A DNA stretch of 37,593 bases from a virus, in the IMG/VR virus record IMGVR_UViG_3300033144_003540, positions 1-37,593 of that record; one strand, 5' to 3'. Below are positions 21,273 through 27,855 of this stretch, piece by piece; the first letter of the stretch is position 1, and each line of letters opens with the position of its first letter. The translations under genes were made by a program, and so were the position numbers. Below the pieces are notes generated by a model. The model was not told where the DNA came from and did not search any database. It was given only the letters and a program-made list of their open reading frames with translations.

Positions 21273-22418
21273 ATGAAGTACGATAAAGACAAAAAGATTG
21301 CAGAAACAAATCTGGACGATGCCGACATCACGATTGGTGGGTCCATGCCGGGCAGGTTTGTCCCGAACATCAACTGTAAAAAATGGAATGATGAATGCTG
21401 GCTGAATATCAATCATCCTGATGTTGTCGGCGTGGAAACAGAATCGTTTGTCGATGACAAGGCAGCTATCAAAGTAGGCAACAATACCCACCGATACTAT
21501 GTGACAGATGACGGAAAACTGGAATATGAGATAGAGTTTAAAGAGCGCCCAGAATCGAATGCGGTCGAACTGAATCTGGATTTTCCAGCAGGATTGCGAT
21601 TTTGCTACCAGGATACTTTGTACAATGAGTGGCTGCGTGATGATCGTGGAATGTTGTGGGAAGAATATCAACAACGGCATAACCGTCCTGAGAATGTTAT
21701 AGGCTCGTATGCCGTGTATTGGCGAGAGGCAAATAATCAATTCAAGACGGGGAAATTCTGCCATATTTACCGACCCGAATTGATAGATGCAAATGGGAAA
21801 AGGGCATGGGCAGACCTTCACATTGACGCGAAAACAAAAAAACTGACTATCACAATAGACGGTGAGTGGCTTGACCAGGCAGCCTACCCGGTCATTCTCG
21901 ATCCGATACTTGGATACAATACAGCAGGCTTAAGCGACACGAGTAACGCTGGGTACATTGAAGGACATGCCTCCACAACCGATGGAACAGGCGGAGCAAC
22001 CAATAGTTACCATGTTGCGATCCACAGTATTGACACAAATCCTGGTGTCAAAATTGGAATATTTAATGCAGATCAGGATACAGGTAATCCGGCAAGTAAA
22101 ACACTCGTTGAACAAGTTGAATTTGATGTTGCAGTAAGCAATGATGAATCTACAGCAGGAGGCAGTACATCTCTCGCAGCAAGCACCAAATATTATATTG
22201 GTTGGATAGTTGAAGAAGCTGGCACCGATATAAAATACGATACCGTTGCGGAGACTGAGGGGTTTTATAGGGGCGGCTACACGTATGCCGATGAATTTAC
22301 ATCTCCATTTGCTGCAAACGCGTCCGGCGGTACCAGAAAATACAGCGTATGGATTGTTTATGGTGGGGCGGCAGGCCCCTCAATACCCATTTTACAGTCC
22401 TATTACAGGCAGCTATGA
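21273..22418 (+). CDS. Putative surface/structural protein, AT-rich
   Basis: A 381-residue protein. The N-terminal two thirds are beta-rich (RFVPNINCKKWNDECWLNIN, LEYEIEFKERPESNAVELNL, LTITIDGEWLDQAAYPVILD). The last domain (about 215-370) looks like a carbohydrate-binding-type beta-sandwich (VKIGIFNADQDTGNPASKTL, SLAASTKYYIGWIVEEA). No signal peptide. Base composition and codon use are AT-richer than the head genes and match the preceding fibronectin gene, so the two may be one acquired cassette. A 7-codon leader frame at 21253-21276, with GTGAGGAAAC before it, ends in a TGA overlapping this ATG, a possible translational-coupling device. Possible head fibre or adsorption protein. Confidence 0.65.
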   Translation: MKYDKDKKIAETNLDDADITIGGSMPGRFVPNINCKKWNDECWLNINHPDVVGVETESFVDDKAAIKVGNNTHRYYVTDDGKLEYEIEFKERPESNAVELNLDFPAGLRFCYQDTLYNEWLRDDRGMLWEEYQQRHNRPENVIGSYAVYWREANNQFKTGKFCHIYRPELIDANGKRAWADLHIDAKTKKLTITIDGEWLDQAAYPVILDPILGYNTAGLSDTSNAGYIEGHASTTDGTGGATNSYHVAIHSIDTNPGVKIGIFNADQDTGNPASKTLVEQVEFDVAVSNDESTAGGSTSLAASTKYYIGWIVEEAGTDIKYDTVAETEGFYRGGYTYADEFTSPFAANASGGTRKYSVWIVYGGAAGPSIPILQSYYRQL

Positions 22419-22426
22419 GGTAACAA

Positions 22427-22852
22427 ATGATTTGTATGGATGTGGACACGGCAGTAATTATCCCGATGAACCTCGCGCCGGTAATGAAGGTGGATGGCCT
22501 GACCATCGAGCAGGCGATGGTTTACAACATGGCCGGGATTGCCGTCCAGTGGAATTTTGTGACCTCGGCGGGAGTTATGACGACGGTCGCAATCACTCCG
22601 ACAACAGGCGGCGACTACGATATATCGGAGCCCCTGGCCAATGTCGGGATGTACGGGATAGAGCTCCCGGCGAGCGGAGGCGCATCCGTAAATAATAATG
22701 CCAAGGGGTATGGGTGGATCACGGGTCGCACCACGGCAGACTTGCCGTTTCGTGGCCCGATAATCTGTTTCAGGGCGGCGGCCATAAACGACGCCCTGTG
22801 CGACGGTGGAGATTATTTGGATACAAACATCGAGGCAAAACACGGAAATTAA
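22427..22852 (+). CDS. Putative virion beta-domain protein A
   Basis: A 141-residue protein preceded by GAGGTAAC. The core, AGIAVQWNFVTSAGVMTTVA, ITPTTGGDYDISEPLANVGM and YGIELPASGGASVNNNAKGY, looks like a small beta-sandwich module of the kind repeated in phage adsorption apparatus proteins. The next two genes contain related modules (a tail of 'G.Y....' and 'F.P.A.GE' strands), so the three may form a head- or neck-fibre assembly. No firm family. Confidence 0.6.
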   Translation: MICMDVDTAVIIPMNLAPVMKVDGLTIEQAMVYNMAGIAVQWNFVTSAGVMTTVAITPTTGGDYDISEPLANVGMYGIELPASGGASVNNNAKGYGWITGRTTADLPFRGPIICFRAAAINDALCDGGDYLDTNIEAKHGN

Positions 22853-22877
22853 ATAAGAAGCAGGGAGGAACAGAATC

Positions 22878-23567
22878 ATGGCAAATGGAGAATACAAAAA
22901 CGGCGTGGCGATTATAGCGACCTATCAAGCCGCTAACTGCGGGACCGGGCTGACTGTCCTGATGGATATCTATGATGAGGCCCATGCCAAAGACGAGGCG
23001 AAGTGTATCGCCGCGATGACCGAGATCGGCGCGACCGGGCGATATTATGCAACCTTTACGCCGGATGCCGAGGGCGAGTGGATTGCCCTTATGTATATCA
23101 GCGCGGGCGTGGGCGAAGTGGTCAAGTCTTTCGCCGTGGCAGGGCATAACCTGGATGGAGTCGGGGATGCCGTAGACGCGATTCAAACAGACCTCGACAA
23201 CGCAACCGACGGGCTGGGCGCACTGAAGACGCTGATCGAGGCCGTCCCCGATTCCGACGCCGTCAATGCCGCCTGCGATACGGCCATCAGTGATGCTGAC
23301 CTGGCGACGGCCACGAACCTGGCCACGGTGGCCGGATATATTGATACGGAAGTCGCCGCCATCCAGACAGATCTCGACAACGAAACCGACGGGCTAGGCG
23401 CACTGAAGGCGGCGATTGATACGACGGCCGGATATATCGATACGGAAGTCGGCGCGCTCAAGGATGATCTCGACAACGAAACCGACGGGCTGGGTGCCTT
23501 AAAGGCTCTTATCGACACCGCCAATTCCGGGATCGGGGCCATAGCATCCCCCGCGATGGTGGGGTAA
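22878..23567 (+). CDS. Putative virion protein with coiled-coil repeats
   Basis: A 229-residue protein. Residues 1-95 form a beta module (VAIIATYQAANCGTGLTVLM, ATGRYYATFTPDAEGEWIAL). From about 100 to 220, repeats of TDLDNETDGLGALKAAID and AGYIDTEV occur; the DNA at 23181-23235, 23361-23415 and 23455-23511 is nearly identical. These form a coiled-coil or trimeric stalk. TDGLGALK-type stalk repeats are frequent in phage fibre-like proteins. AGGGAGGA lies upstream. It ends in a short hydrophobic Gly/Ala tail. Confidence 0.65.
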   Translation: MANGEYKNGVAIIATYQAANCGTGLTVLMDIYDEAHAKDEAKCIAAMTEIGATGRYYATFTPDAEGEWIALMYISAGVGEVVKSFAVAGHNLDGVGDAVDAIQTDLDNATDGLGALKTLIEAVPDSDAVNAACDTAISDADLATATNLATVAGYIDTEVAAIQTDLDNETDGLGALKAAIDTTAGYIDTEVGALKDDLDNETDGLGALKALIDTANSGIGAIASPAMVG

Positions 23568-23593
23568 CGGATAACCGATAACGGGGAGATGTC

Positions 23594-24136
23594 ATGCCAA
23601 ACCTTTATACTGTTGGCACGAACCGCATATTCTACAAGGCCGAGGGATTCGGCACCGGCAAGACCGTTACCGCATATCTGTGGTCTCCGGCGATGGTGAA
23701 AAGCGACCTGCAGACATTCACCGAGATCGAATCCGGGCTGTATTACCTGGACTATACCTTTGCCGCAGCCGGGGTTTTCCTGGGGCTGTTTTACGAAGAC
23801 GCTGTAGCGAAGACCTTTTCCACCTTCCGGGTAAACGCGCTCGCCCTCGACTCTTCGGTGACAGCGCTGGCGGCCGTAGTGGACGCCCTGGGCATCGGCA
23901 CCGGCCCCGTGGCGCATGCATATACGGTAACGGTCGATGGAGTGCCATGCGCCGACTGCCTGGTTATCATGTCGACGGATGCGGCGATGGCGGCCCCGAT
24001 TCACTCCGGACGGACAAACGCCCTGGGAGTCGTGACATTCTATCCCGATCTGGCGGCAGGCACGCCGATCTATTTATGGCGATTTAAAACGGGGAGCGAT
24101 TTCACGAACCCGGATACGGAGGAAATCCACGCATGA
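23594..24136 (+). CDS. Putative virion beta-domain protein B
   Basis: A 180-residue protein. It opens with a beta module like its two neighbours (FGTGKTVTAYLWSPAMVKSD, LYYLDYTFAAAGVFLGLFYE). It then has a short linker helix (SSVTALAAVVDALGIGTGPV) and a C-terminal Ig/carboxypeptidase-regulatory-like domain (YTVTVDGVPCADCLVIMSTD, ALGVVTFYPDLAAGTPIYLW). The last domain type is commonly used as an adhesive module on phage particles. It overlaps the gp36-like gene by four bases. Confidence 0.6.
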   Translation: MPNLYTVGTNRIFYKAEGFGTGKTVTAYLWSPAMVKSDLQTFTEIESGLYYLDYTFAAAGVFLGLFYEDAVAKTFSTFRVNALALDSSVTALAAVVDALGIGTGPVAHAYTVTVDGVPCADCLVIMSTDAAMAAPIHSGRTNALGVVTFYPDLAAGTPIYLWRFKTGSDFTNPDTEEIHA

Positions 24137-24609
24137 GCTGGACAGGCACAGGAACAGCGGCCGCCGCGCCGACAGAAGCCTCGGCGACCGCGTACTGCAC
24201 ACAGGTCGACATACTCGAGCAGCTGGATGAGGATATCCTCATACAGCTCACCGATGACGCCGACGCGGGCATAGTCGATGTCGACGTGGTGATCCGCGCC
24301 ATCGCCGACGCCGACGCCGAGATAGACGGGTACTGCGGAAAACGCTACTCGGTGCCCTTTGCCACCGTCCCGGCGATCATACGGAAATTCTCCGTCGATA
24401 TGGCGATCTATAACCTCTACGCCAGGCGCAAGGGCGCGCCGGAAGACCGGGAAAAGAGATACAACAATGCCGTGAAATTCCTGACGAATGTCTCAAAGGG
24501 CCTGATCTCCCTGGGAGAGAACGACCCCGATTCGACCCCGGCAAGCAACGCGCCGGAGATCGACGATCAAGACCGCCTCTTTACCCGCGCGAGCATGGAG
24601 GACTTTTAG
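24133..24609 (+). CDS. Head-tail connector (Mu gp36, DUF1320)
   Basis: A 158-residue protein. YCTQVDILEQLDEDILIQLT and IADADAEIDGYCGKRYSVPF, with VPAIIRKFSVDMAIYNLYAR, are the classic signature of the DUF1320/gp36 family, a fold related to HK97 gp6-type adaptors. It would cap the portal after packaging. It ends in an acidic tail. AUG overlap with the upstream gene suggests coupled translation. Confidence 0.9.
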   Translation: MSWTGTGTAAAAPTEASATAYCTQVDILEQLDEDILIQLTDDADAGIVDVDVVIRAIADADAEIDGYCGKRYSVPFATVPAIIRKFSVDMAIYNLYARRKGAPEDREKRYNNAVKFLTNVSKGLISLGENDPDSTPASNAPEIDDQDRLFTRASMEDF

Positions 24610-25083
24610 ATGATCGGTGTCCGCTGGCTCATGAAAGACGACAAGGCACAGGCCGCCCTGGACCGGGCTGCGCTGAAGATGAAAAACCCCGAAGGCGCGC
24701 TCCGGCAGATCGGCCTCGTCGGCCTGCGCTCCATCGCGAAAACCTTCGCGGCGGGCGGTCGTCCGCAAAAGTGGAAGCCCTCCATCCGGGCGAGACTGAC
24801 GGGAGGCAAGACCCTCCTGAAGACGGCGCGCCTGCTCCGGTCCATCACCACGAAGGTCGGGACGGGAATGGTCACCTGGGGGACGTCGGTCAAATACGCC
24901 CGGATCCACCAGCTGGGCGGCACGATCAAACCGAAATCGGCCAAGGCGCTGAAGATCAACATCCCCGGCGTCGGCTGGCGGACGATGAAACAGGTCACGA
25001 TCCCGGCCCGGAAGTTCCTGGTCCTGCAGGATGAGGATATCAGGGTATTCAAACGGATCATAGCGGAGGAGGTGACGTCATGA
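24610..25083 (+). CDS. Virion morphogenesis / tail completion protein (Mu gpG)
   Basis: A 157-residue protein with ALRQIGLVGLRSIAKTFAAG, WKPSIRARLTGGKTLLKTAR and YARIHQLGGTIKPKSAKALK, the blocks of the phage virion morphogenesis (tail S/gpG) family. In these the YAxIHQxGG motif is diagnostic. It starts directly after the gp36 stop and overlaps the next gene by four bases. By family knowledge it acts in head-tail joining or tail completion. Confidence 0.9.
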   Translation: MIGVRWLMKDDKAQAALDRAALKMKNPEGALRQIGLVGLRSIAKTFAAGGRPQKWKPSIRARLTGGKTLLKTARLLRSITTKVGTGMVTWGTSVKYARIHQLGGTIKPKSAKALKINIPGVGWRTMKQVTIPARKFLVLQDEDIRVFKRIIAEEVTS

Positions 25084-25547
25084 CCTCATCCATGAAACAG
25101 GCTATCGAAAAAATTCAGCCGGCCCTTCAGACTGCCGAGGCCCTGTCATACATTCGCGACAGCGATATATACATCACCGACGACCTGTACCAGGTCCCGG
25201 CGGGCAAAAAATTCCCGGCCGTGGCGATCAAGGACGGCCCGATCAAAATGGAAGAAAAGGCGGGCGGTATGTGGATGCTCACCACGACGGTCTTGCTCGC
25301 GATATTTGTCCAGAATTATAAAGCGACCGAGGCGATCATGGGGAACACCGACACCGGAGCAAAGGGAATCCTTGAATTCGAGGCCGACGTAATTGGGGTG
25401 TTGTCGGAGAATAAGCTGGACATTGAAGGTATAGAGCTTGCTCTCTGGGGAGGCTCCGACGAATCCGAAAAATTCGAGGACGAGACCGAGGCAATCCAGA
25501 TGAAAATCATCAAATTTCGATACGAAAAAGAGGAGGACAGACCATGA
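25080..25547 (+). CDS. Tail terminator-like protein (Mu gp37-like)
   Basis: A 155-residue protein, ATGA-type overlap at both ends. YITDDLYQVPAGKKFPAVAI, KAGGMWMLTTTVLLAIFVQN and DIEGIELALWGGSDESEKFE followed by MKIIKFRYEKEE match the size and strand order of small tail-terminator-type proteins that follow gpG in Mu-like phages. Sequence identity to the family is not obvious by eye, so order carries weight. Confidence 0.7.
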   Translation: MTSSMKQAIEKIQPALQTAEALSYIRDSDIYITDDLYQVPAGKKFPAVAIKDGPIKMEEKAGGMWMLTTTVLLAIFVQNYKATEAIMGNTDTGAKGILEFEADVIGVLSENKLDIEGIELALWGGSDESEKFEDETEAIQMKIIKFRYEKEEDRP

Positions 25548-25744
25548 AATACAGACTGAAAAAGGGTCAGGAGAACATCCAGATCGTCGACGGTCCCGAC
25601 GCGGGGAAGAAATTCAAGCGCGGCGTGGAGTACGACGAGGTCCCGGCCGGCGAGAACAGCCGGTTCGAGAGGGTCCCCGAGCCCAAACCGAAAACAGAGA
25701 AAACGGCGACAAAAAAAGACGCCGGGGAGGTGACAAATGGCTAA
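25544..25744 (+). CDS. Small basic tail-region protein
   Basis: A 66-residue protein between the terminator-like and tail tube genes, overlapping both. MKYRLKKGQENIQIVDGPDA with FKRGVEYDEVP is a small beta element of the type '..G...F..G..Y..VP', followed by a Lys/Glu/Thr-rich disordered tail. It contains a 14-base match (AAACGGCGACAAAA, 25701-25714) to the terminal repeats. Function unknown, possibly tail-joining. Confidence 0.65.
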   Translation: MKYRLKKGQENIQIVDGPDAGKKFKRGVEYDEVPAGENSRFERVPEPKPKTEKTATKKDAGEVTNG

Positions 25745-27029
25745 ATCTTATATGGCAACCCACGACCTGGTCGTTGTCTCGGCCAATGTGCGCGAGGCCG
25801 GAATTAATACGCCCGCCACGCTCGACACCGGGATGCTGTTCGATGTCGGCAGCATGTTCAATCTCAAACCGCGCCGGCAGCCGAATGACGACGAGGCGTC
25901 GGGCTACGAAGAGGCGGATCGGGTATATCATCTCGGCAATACGTCCGAATGGCCGTTCTCGACCAGCCGAGCACAGCCGCAGCACTTCGGCCTGATCCTG
26001 GCGTACGCCCTGGGGAGCGCGTCCGTAGCGGCCCTGGGAGACGGGTACAAGCACACGATCACACCGATCGACGGCGACTTCGACGATGATCTGTCAAATC
26101 CGGTCTTCACCGCGGCCATGCGCTACGGGACGCAGCTCCTCAAGCGCCGGTTCGCGTCGATAGGGGTCGCCAACTTCACGGCGAATTTTTCAAAGGACGA
26201 CTGGGTCAAGCTGTCCGGATCCGCGGTCGGGACGGGCCTGGTGGCCGACAACATCGAAGAGGAAGTCGTCTCCGCCCTGCCGACGGTGGAAGCGCTGACG
26301 CTGGCGGCCAACGGGGTCGACGGCGGCGCGGTCGCGGCCGACCGGCTGGCAGCCGTCCAGCGGATCCGTGCGGAGCTGACCACGGGCGTCTGGACCGAGG
26401 TCGTCTATTCGGCGGTCTCAGCCGCGACCCCGGCGGTCATCACCATCGTGGCGCCCGGCGCGGGCGAGGTGGCCGTCAATTACCGGATCCTCTACACACC
26501 GGCCGAGGCGGGCTGGATGACATTCCCCGCGCGGGTGCAGGAGACCCCGCTGCGCGTCTCCGAGATAGCGGTGACCTTCGGCGGCAAATGGGGCGGCGCG
26601 GCGTTCACCGGCGGGCGGACCATCTCCTCCGAGGTCAAGTCGATCGACTGGTCATTTTCTAATGAGGGCCTCGCTCCGGAGTTTGTCCCCGGCGGCGGCG
26701 GATCATACGCCTCGAAGATGAAGCGGCAGACGCGCTCTCAGACACTCAAACTCAACCGGGAATTCCGCGAATACATCCTCCAGCAGCACATCGACGCGAA
26801 CGACGAGTTCGGGGTCCATATAAAGTGCGAGGGGGCGCTGTACGACGAGACATACAAATACACCGTCGAGATCATCTTCCCGGCATGCGCCGTCATCGAC
26901 GCCCCGATCAGTGCCGACGGCAAGCGGCTGGCCGAGGCAGGCAACCTGAAAGTGCTGGAAGACGCGACATATGGAAGTGTGATCGCCTACGTCCAGAACC
27001 TCCAGACAAAGTACGCGGCGGCAGAATAA
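25737..27029 (+). CDS. Major tail tube protein
   Basis: A 430-residue protein, longer than simple tail tube proteins. TSEWPFSTSRAQPQHFGLIL and LAYALGSASVAALGDGYKHT are characteristic of siphophage tail tube subunits, and EIAVTFGGKWGGAAFTGGRT and SIDWSFSNEGLAPEFVPGGG belong to the second half of the tube fold. An inserted domain (about 180-270, Ala/Val/Thr-rich) probably decorates the tail surface. There is no sheath gene beside it, which supports a non-contractile tail. GGGGAGGTG precedes the ATG. Confidence 0.85.
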   Translation: MAKSYMATHDLVVVSANVREAGINTPATLDTGMLFDVGSMFNLKPRRQPNDDEASGYEEADRVYHLGNTSEWPFSTSRAQPQHFGLILAYALGSASVAALGDGYKHTITPIDGDFDDDLSNPVFTAAMRYGTQLLKRRFASIGVANFTANFSKDDWVKLSGSAVGTGLVADNIEEEVVSALPTVEALTLAANGVDGGAVAADRLAAVQRIRAELTTGVWTEVVYSAVSAATPAVITIVAPGAGEVAVNYRILYTPAEAGWMTFPARVQETPLRVSEIAVTFGGKWGGAAFTGGRTISSEVKSIDWSFSNEGLAPEFVPGGGGSYASKMKRQTRSQTLKLNREFREYILQQHIDANDEFGVHIKCEGALYDETYKYTVEIIFPACAVIDAPISADGKRLAEAGNLKVLEDATYGSVIAYVQNLQTKYAAAE

Positions 27030-27047
27030 ACAACCGGGGAACAACCT

Positions 27048-27093
27048 GGGGACATGACCCGATTTATTTGTATCAAATCGGGATCGTGTCCCC
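27048..27093. repeat. REP-like inverted repeat, copy 3
   Basis: GGGGACATGACCCGATTT pairs with AAATCGGGATCGTGTCCCC around TATTTGTATC-type loop sequence. It is nearly identical to the copy at 20489-20534 and sits between the tail tube stop and the chaperone ribosome-binding site. Confidence 0.85.
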
Positions 27094-27117
27094 GCCAACC
27101 ACACAAAGGAGAAAGTC

Positions 27118-27543
27118 ATGCCAAGATCATTGACAAAAAAACCGAACAAAATGAGCCTCTACGACCGCCTGTCTGATTCCGACATCGAGCTGTTCTATCG
27201 CTTCCCCACAACAAAAGAGCAGATCGACTACGACAATTCGTCATCGAAGCGGAAGAGAAACAAAGTCACGTCAACGATCGGTGAAACCCGGATCACCTAT
27301 GGGGAGAGGATCCTCACCGGAATAGGAGACACGTCGTTCACGGTTGAAAAAGACGGAAAGAATGTGCCCCTCCACTCCCGCGAGGATTCCGACTGGTACG
27401 ACCCCGAATGGAAAGCGCTCGTCAAGGAGATGGCATCCGATATCCTCTCAAAATTCGCGTTTCTGGTATTCGAGGGATCGGTCGAACCGTCTGACGGGGA
27501 GGACACAGAAGAAGGCGACGACAAAGGCGAAAACCCTACCTAA
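27118..27543 (+). CDS. Tail assembly chaperone (lambda gpG analogue)
   Basis: A 141-residue protein between tail tube and tape measure, the invariant place of the G/GT chaperones. MSLYDRLSDSDIELFYRFPT and GETRITYGERILTGIGDTSF are followed by WYDPEWKALVKEMASDILSK and an acidic tail SDGEDTEEGDDKGENPT. No ortholog is recognised by sequence, but size, position and the frameshift signal near the end fit. A heptamer A_AAC_CCT at 27531-27537 permits a -1 shift into the next frame, giving a fusion of about 245 residues. Confidence 0.75.
   Translation: MPRSLTKKPNKMSLYDRLSDSDIELFYRFPTTKEQIDYDNSSSKRKRNKVTSTIGETRITYGERILTGIGDTSFTVEKDGKNVPLHSREDSDWYDPEWKALVKEMASDILSKFAFLVFEGSVEPSDGEDTEEGDDKGENPT
27531..27537 (+). 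promoter_or_regulatory. -1 ribosomal frameshift slippery site AAACCCT
   Basis: In the zero frame the codons are AAC CCT preceded by A, so the heptamer has the X_XXY_YYZ form (A_AAC_CCT). The zero frame stops at TAA two codons later. The -1 frame, open from 27495, continues to 27854 and has no usable start codon of its own at the beginning. This is the expected layout for tail chaperone fusion. Confidence 0.65.
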
Positions 27544-27854
27544 CCGACCTTGAGGCGATCTACGGCAAGGGGATCTGCAATGACACAGAACGGGCAAAAT
27601 GTGAGGCGGAATGCGGGACCGGGGCGGGGCTCGAATGGACCTGCGCCCAGTGCGGCAGGATCAGGCGGGACGACATCAACCCCTATACGAACAAGATCAT
27701 CCGGATCCGCCGCCTCCGCCTCGCCGGGTATCCGCTCGGCGCGAACGATCTGTCGCCCGAAGAGTGGGAGGATCTCGGGATCCTCGAGGATTACGAACAG
27801 AAGGCACAAAACAGCCAGGTCCGGCCGGTGATCATGATGAGGCCGAAGGCATAA
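27537..27854 (+). CDS. Tail chaperone T-like extension (made by -1 frameshift)
   Basis: The frame reads YLTDLEAIYGKGICNDTERA and then KCEAECGTGAGLEWTCAQCG, followed by a basic/helical end with RIRRLRLAGYPLGANDLSPE and a stop at 27852-27854, one base before the tape measure ATG. It has no ATG/GTG/TTG start early on, so it is best read as the C-terminal part of a frameshift fusion. Five Cys within about 30 residues (C-x10-C-x3-C and C-x2-C) suggest a zinc-binding module. In lambda the T part binds the tape measure and the G part binds tube subunits. Confidence 0.65.
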   Translation, partial: YLTDLEAIYGKGICNDTERAKCEAECGTGAGLEWTCAQCGRIRRDDINPYTNKIIRIRRLRLAGYPLGANDLSPEEWEDLGILEDYEQKAQNSQVRPVIMMRPKA

Positions 27855-27855
27855 G

